A model generated the notes under the pieces. The model was not told the DNA's origin. It did not search any database and saw nothing but the letters and a program-made list of their open reading frames with translations. Below, piece after piece: positions 60,905 to 64,000 of a stretch of 64,000 nt of DNA. The stretch's first letter is position 1. Every line of letters begins with the position of its first letter. The position numbers were made by a program, and so were the translations under genes. The DNA comes from Bacteroidetes bacterium HGW-Bacteroidetes-8 (lineage in GTDB: Bacteria; Bacteroidota; Bacteroidia; Bacteroidales; UBA932), in NCBI GenBank assembly GCA_002840895.1, contig PHCZ01000004.1:62001-126000 (forward strand), in the 5' to 3' direction.

Positions 60905-62668
60905 TTATAAAATTTCTTCAGCCATAAATTGTACCTCATATAAATTGCGGTAATATCCATTTTCAATTCTAAGTAATTCTTGGTGTGAACCCTTTTCAAC
61001 AATTTTTCCTTCGTCCATCACAATAATGGTATCTGCTTTTTTGATGGTTGCAAGGCGGTGTGCTATGACAATTGATGTTCTTCCTTCGGTAACTTTTAAG
61101 GTTGCTTTTTGAAGTAGTTGTTCTGAATAAGAATCTACAGACGAGGTCGCTTCATCAAGAACTAATATTCCAGGATTGCTTACATAAGCTCTTAAAAAAG
61201 CAATGAGTTGTCGTTGTCCTGACGAAAGCATTCCTCCGCGTTCTTTTACATTAAAATGATAGTCGTCTGGCAGTGTCATTATAAATTTGTGAATGCCAAT
61301 GTCTTTAGCGGCCTGCTTTACCTCTTTTTCTGAAATTTCTGGATTGTTTAGTGTAATGTTTCCTAAAATGGTATCCGCAAAAAGAAATACATCTTGAAGA
61401 ACCACACTTATTTGACTTCGCAACTGTTTTAAAGGCACATTTTTTATGTCGGTATGGTCAATGGTTATTTTTCCTTTCTGAATTTCATAAAAACGGGAAA
61501 GTAGGTTGATAATAGTAGATTTTCCTGCACCTGTAGCGCCAACAATGGCAATAGTTTGATTGGGTTGTACTTCAAAAGAAATACCTTTAATAACCTCTTC
61601 CTCTTGATCATACCCAAAATGAACATCATGAAAAACGATATGCCCTTTTATATCTTTTAACTCTTGTGTGCCTTTATCTTCTATGGAGGCTTCGGTATCT
61701 AAAATTTCAAAGATGCGATTTGCGGCTACCATACCCATTTGAAGGGTGTTAAATTTATCGGCAATTTGGTTTAAAGGTCTAAAAAGCATTTGCGAAAGAC
61801 GTATGAATGCAACGATGACACCAATAGTGATTGTGCTGCCTGCAATGACCTTTAAGCCCCCATACCACATAATTAAACCAATAGTAATAGATGCTGTCAT
61901 CTCTGTTACTGCAAAGAAAATCGAGTTGTACCAAACGGTTTTTATCCAGGCATTTTTATGTTTGGTATTAATTTCTTCAAAATTTTTGTATTCCGTTTCT
62001 TCTCTAGTAAATATTTGAACTATTTTCATTCCGGTAAGTCGCTCTTGAATAAAAGTATTCAAATTTGCCACTTGATTTCTTACCTCTTCAAATGCTTTTT
62101 TCATGGCTTTTTGAAATACTCGTGTTGCATAAAGAATGAAAGGAAACACAGCCAAGACGATAAGAGTAAGCTCCCAACTTCGGTAAAACATAAAAGCTAA
62201 GATGACAAGCATTTTAAGCAAATCACTTGCAATGGTAAACAAACCTTCCCCAAAAATACTTGAAATGGTTTCTATATCGTTTACCGCTCTTGTAGTAAGC
62301 CTTCCTACCGAACTTTTATCAAAATACCGCATTTTAAAATACAGGATTTTATCAAACAGTTGCACTCTGATGTCGCGAACAACACTTAAACCCAGCCAAT
62401 TAGAAAAGTAGATAAAAGAAAATTGAAAAATAACCTCAAGCACTAAAAAAGCACCCATTAACGAAATGAGATAAACAAAATTTTCATAGTCTTTAGGAAC
62501 AATAGAATTGTCTATTATATATTCTAAAAGTATAGGTTGAAGCACCGAAAGTCCTGAAATAAGTATGGCAGATAGGGCAACAAACCAAAAGATAAGTCGG
62601 TAAGGCTTTGTAAAATGCAGCAGCCTGCCAAATAGTTTAAAATCAAATGCATTGCCTGATAATGCCAT
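60905..62668 (-). CDS. ABC exporter, fused permease-ATPase
   Basis: A 587-residue half-transporter: six TM helices in the first 320 residues, then Walker A GATGAGKST, Q-loop SVVLQDVFLF, LSSGQRQLIAFLRA signature, Walker B ILVLDEATSSVD and H-loop IVIAHRLAT. MdlB/MsbA-like lipid or drug exporter. Its ATG is 1 bp after the truA stop, so the two form an operon. Confidence 0.93.
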   Translation of the reverse strand: MALSGNAFDFKLFGRLLHFTKPYRLIFWFVALSAILISGLSVLQPILLEYIIDNSIVPKDYENFVYLISLMGAFLVLEVIFQFSFIYFSNWLGLSVVRDIRVQLFDKILYFKMRYFDKSSVGRLTTRAVNDIETISSIFGEGLFTIASDLLKMLVILAFMFYRSWELTLIVLAVFPFILYATRVFQKAMKKAFEEVRNQVANLNTFIQERLTGMKIVQIFTREETEYKNFEEINTKHKNAWIKTVWYNSIFFAVTEMTASITIGLIMWYGGLKVIAGSTITIGVIVAFIRLSQMLFRPLNQIADKFNTLQMGMVAANRIFEILDTEASIEDKGTQELKDIKGHIVFHDVHFGYDQEEEVIKGISFEVQPNQTIAIVGATGAGKSTIINLLSRFYEIQKGKITIDHTDIKNVPLKQLRSQISVVLQDVFLFADTILGNITLNNPEISEKEVKQAAKDIGIHKFIMTLPDDYHFNVKERGGMLSSGQRQLIAFLRAYVSNPGILVLDEATSSVDSYSEQLLQKATLKVTEGRTSIVIAHRLATIKKADTIIVMDEGKIVEKGSHQELLRIENGYYRNLYEVQFMAEEIL

Positions 62669-62669
62669 A

Positions 62670-63410
62670 TTAAATATTTATTTTTTCTGGATATTCTATT
62701 TTGGTTAAATACAAACCTTCAGCTGGCACAGATGCACCTGCTTTACTTCTGTCCTTGCCTTTAATTATTTGGTGTAAGTCATGTATTGTAATTTTTTCGG
62801 AGCCAATATCTAATAAAGTACCAACAATTGCGCGCACCATATTGCGGAGAAAACGATCTGCTTTTATGGTAAAAATAAGTTCATTATCTAAGGCAATCCA
62901 TTCCGCTAATTGAATAGTGCAATTATAGGTGTTTACATCGGTTTTTGATTTAGAAAAGCATTGAAAATCTTTATAGAACAATAAGACTTTAGCGGCTTCA
63001 TTCATTAAAGCTATGTTTGGTTTATGGTGTATCTGAAAGGCATAACCTACGGTAAAAGGGTTTTTTAAAAGGGAAACTCGGTAAACATAGGTTCGGGACA
63101 AAGCATCAAATCTGGCGTGTGCATTTTTATGAACCTCGAAAATGGATTGAATAGCAATATCGTTAGGAAGCAAGGAATTCAATTTAAAAACCAAATCCAT
63201 AGGATTCCAATCCTGAAATGTATCAAAATGCGCAAAAATTTGTTTTGCGTGAACCCCTGCGTCGGTTCTTCCGGCACCTACAATTTTTATAGGTACTCTA
63301 AATAAAGTACTTAAAGCCTTTTCTAAAGTTTCTTGTACCGAAATAGCGTTGGGTTGGCACTGCCAGCCAAAGTAGTTTTTACCATTGTAAGCTATTTCTA
63401 TAAAATATCG
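62670..63410 (-). CDS. truA: tRNA pseudouridine synthase A
   Basis: I choose the TTG start at 63410 (read M-R-Y-F-I-E-I-A-Y-N-G), because family members begin here and a -7 promoter box (63438-63445) lies inside the longer frame. About 246 residues. Catalytic Asp in GAGRTDAGVHAKQIFAHFD; FLRNMVRAIVGTLLDIG near the end. Isomerises U38-U40 in tRNA anticodon arms. Confidence 0.92.
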   Translation of the reverse strand, partial: RYFIEIAYNGKNYFGWQCQPNAISVQETLEKALSTLFRVPIKIVGAGRTDAGVHAKQIFAHFDTFQDWNPMDLVFKLNSLLPNDIAIQSIFEVHKNAHARFDALSRTYVYRVSLLKNPFTVGYAFQIHHKPNIALMNEAAKVLLFYKDFQCFSKSKTDVNTYNCTIQLAEWIALDNELIFTIKADRFLRNMVRAIVGTLLDIGSEKITIHDLHQIIKGKDRSKAGASVPAEGLYLTKIEYPEKINI

Positions 63411-63437
63411 CAAGGATTCTGTTACTTTTGTTTGTTG

Positions 63438-63445
63438 CAAAGATA
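63438..63445 (-). promoter_or_regulatory. -7 box of truA
   Basis: TATCTTTG on the minus strand matches TAnnTTTG exactly. It lies 28 bp before the TTG chosen as truA start and overlaps the longer frame, arguing against an upstream start. Confidence 0.5.
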
Positions 63446-63490
63446 CACAAACCAAAGAATGCTTAAGGGCATTCTAATTCTTAAATAAAA

Positions 63491-63982
63491 GTGAAAAAAA
63501 TTTTATTACTTTCCGATACGCATAGTCATATGGACGATAAAATCCTTAAATATGTAAAACAAGCCGATGAGGTATGGCACGCCGGAGATATTGGTAAAAG
63601 AGAAGTTATAACTGCTATAGAAACATTAACGCCAGTAAAAGGCGTTTATGGCAATATAGACGATGCAAAAATTAGGCAGGAATTTCCGTTACACAATCGT
63701 TTTTATTGTGAAGGTGTAGAAGTGTGGATTACGCACATAGGGGGCTATCCGGGAAGATATAATTCGGAAATACGCTCAGAAATTTATGCAAATCCGCCTA
63801 AATTATTTATTTCTGGGCACTCTCATATACTTAAAGTTATGCATGATAAAAAAACGGGGTTGCTACACATGAATCCTGGAGCCGCAGGTATTTATGGTTT
63901 TCATCAGGTGCGAACCATGTTGCGCTTTGTGATTGAAGGTGAAACAATTCGGGATTTGGAAGTGGTGGAGTTTAAAAAATAG
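63491..63982 (+). CDS. YfcE/MJ0936-type metallophosphoesterase
   Basis: A 163-residue protein with a GTG start. Metal-binding motifs in order: LLSDTHSH (D-x-H), VWHAGDIG (GD), GVYGNIDD (GNxD), WITHIGGYP (GH-like), FISGHSHI (GHTH-like). A small phosphodiesterase; substrate unknown. Divergent from truA. Confidence 0.9.
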   Translation: MKKILLLSDTHSHMDDKILKYVKQADEVWHAGDIGKREVITAIETLTPVKGVYGNIDDAKIRQEFPLHNRFYCEGVEVWITHIGGYPGRYNSEIRSEIYANPPKLFISGHSHILKVMHDKKTGLLHMNPGAAGIYGFHQVRTMLRFVIEGETIRDLEVVEFKK

Positions 63983-64000
63983 ATTGCAAGACTTAAGAAA

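Overview
The window reads as a chromosome segment of a Bacteroidota bacterium, most likely Flavobacteriaceae. It is AT-rich. Promoter-like sites of the Bacteroidota type (-33 TTTG or TTG, -7 TAnnTTTG) recur upstream of genes. Several families (CD-NTase with an E2 partner, DUF5675, SRAP, WYL, P63C, Rhs tails, 'MARQTG' proteins) fit that phylum. The species cannot be named from sequence alone.

1-29.5 kb is a dense defence island made of modules: (i) a type III-like Mod methyltransferase followed by SIR2-like and HerA-like genes and two small membrane coiled-coil proteins; (ii) a CoiA-like nuclease, a RES-domain protein and an sce7725/sce7726 pair; (iii) a dGTPase-like HD protein overlapping a CCA-type nucleotidyltransferase, then an HU - 3TM - Mrr-like nuclease - TIR/TM operon; (iv) a DUF2779 gene bracketed by a perfect 18-bp inverted repeat; (v) a sigma factor - unknown - ImmA/IrrE protease operon; (vi) a CBASS operon (NUDIX protein, CD-NTase, E2-like protein). 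Three diverged copies of one roughly 210-bp IS21-end-like repeat sit between modules (6.2, 11.0 and 20.2 kb).

The CBASS CD-NTase gene is cut in two by a 3810-bp IS1595-family transposon (24925-28734) with 24-bp imperfect inverted repeats and a perfect 8-bp target duplication (TAAAGTTT). Removing the element and one repeat copy restores the reading frame. The element carries more than its transposase: a four-gene leftward operon (HTH-ImmA/IrrE protease, P63C-like protein, two small proteins) and a rightward unit made of a tRNA-like gene with an 8-nt anticodon loop, a perfect H-type pseudoknot, a 33-residue basic protein and a terminator.

29.5-36.6 kb holds ordinary genes: a HelD-type RNA polymerase motor ATPase, a methyltransferase, a DksA-like zinc-finger protein, a frameshifted and degenerate cyclopropane-fatty-acid synthase, and a SulP permease. 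36.6-37.95 kb is a gene-free stretch with dispersed repeats and a strongly hairpinned segment ending in a terminator, a possible non-coding RNA. 37.95-42.6 kb is an SOS-type cluster (umuD, umuC, a SRAP/YedK-type protein) with three unknown genes inside it. 42.7-52.7 kb is accessory: a small LuxR-type HTH, a block with DUF5675 and small membrane proteins, an array of 11-bp iteron-like repeats, an Rhs remnant, a WYL regulator, a DnaB-like and an AAA ATPase, and a Fic protein. 52.7-64 kb is core-like: Cu-Zn superoxide dismutase, hydrolase-OsmC fusion, S9 peptidase, PepSY protein, FAD oxidoreductase, pirin, LysM protein, ABC exporter, TruA and a YfcE-type phosphoesterase.
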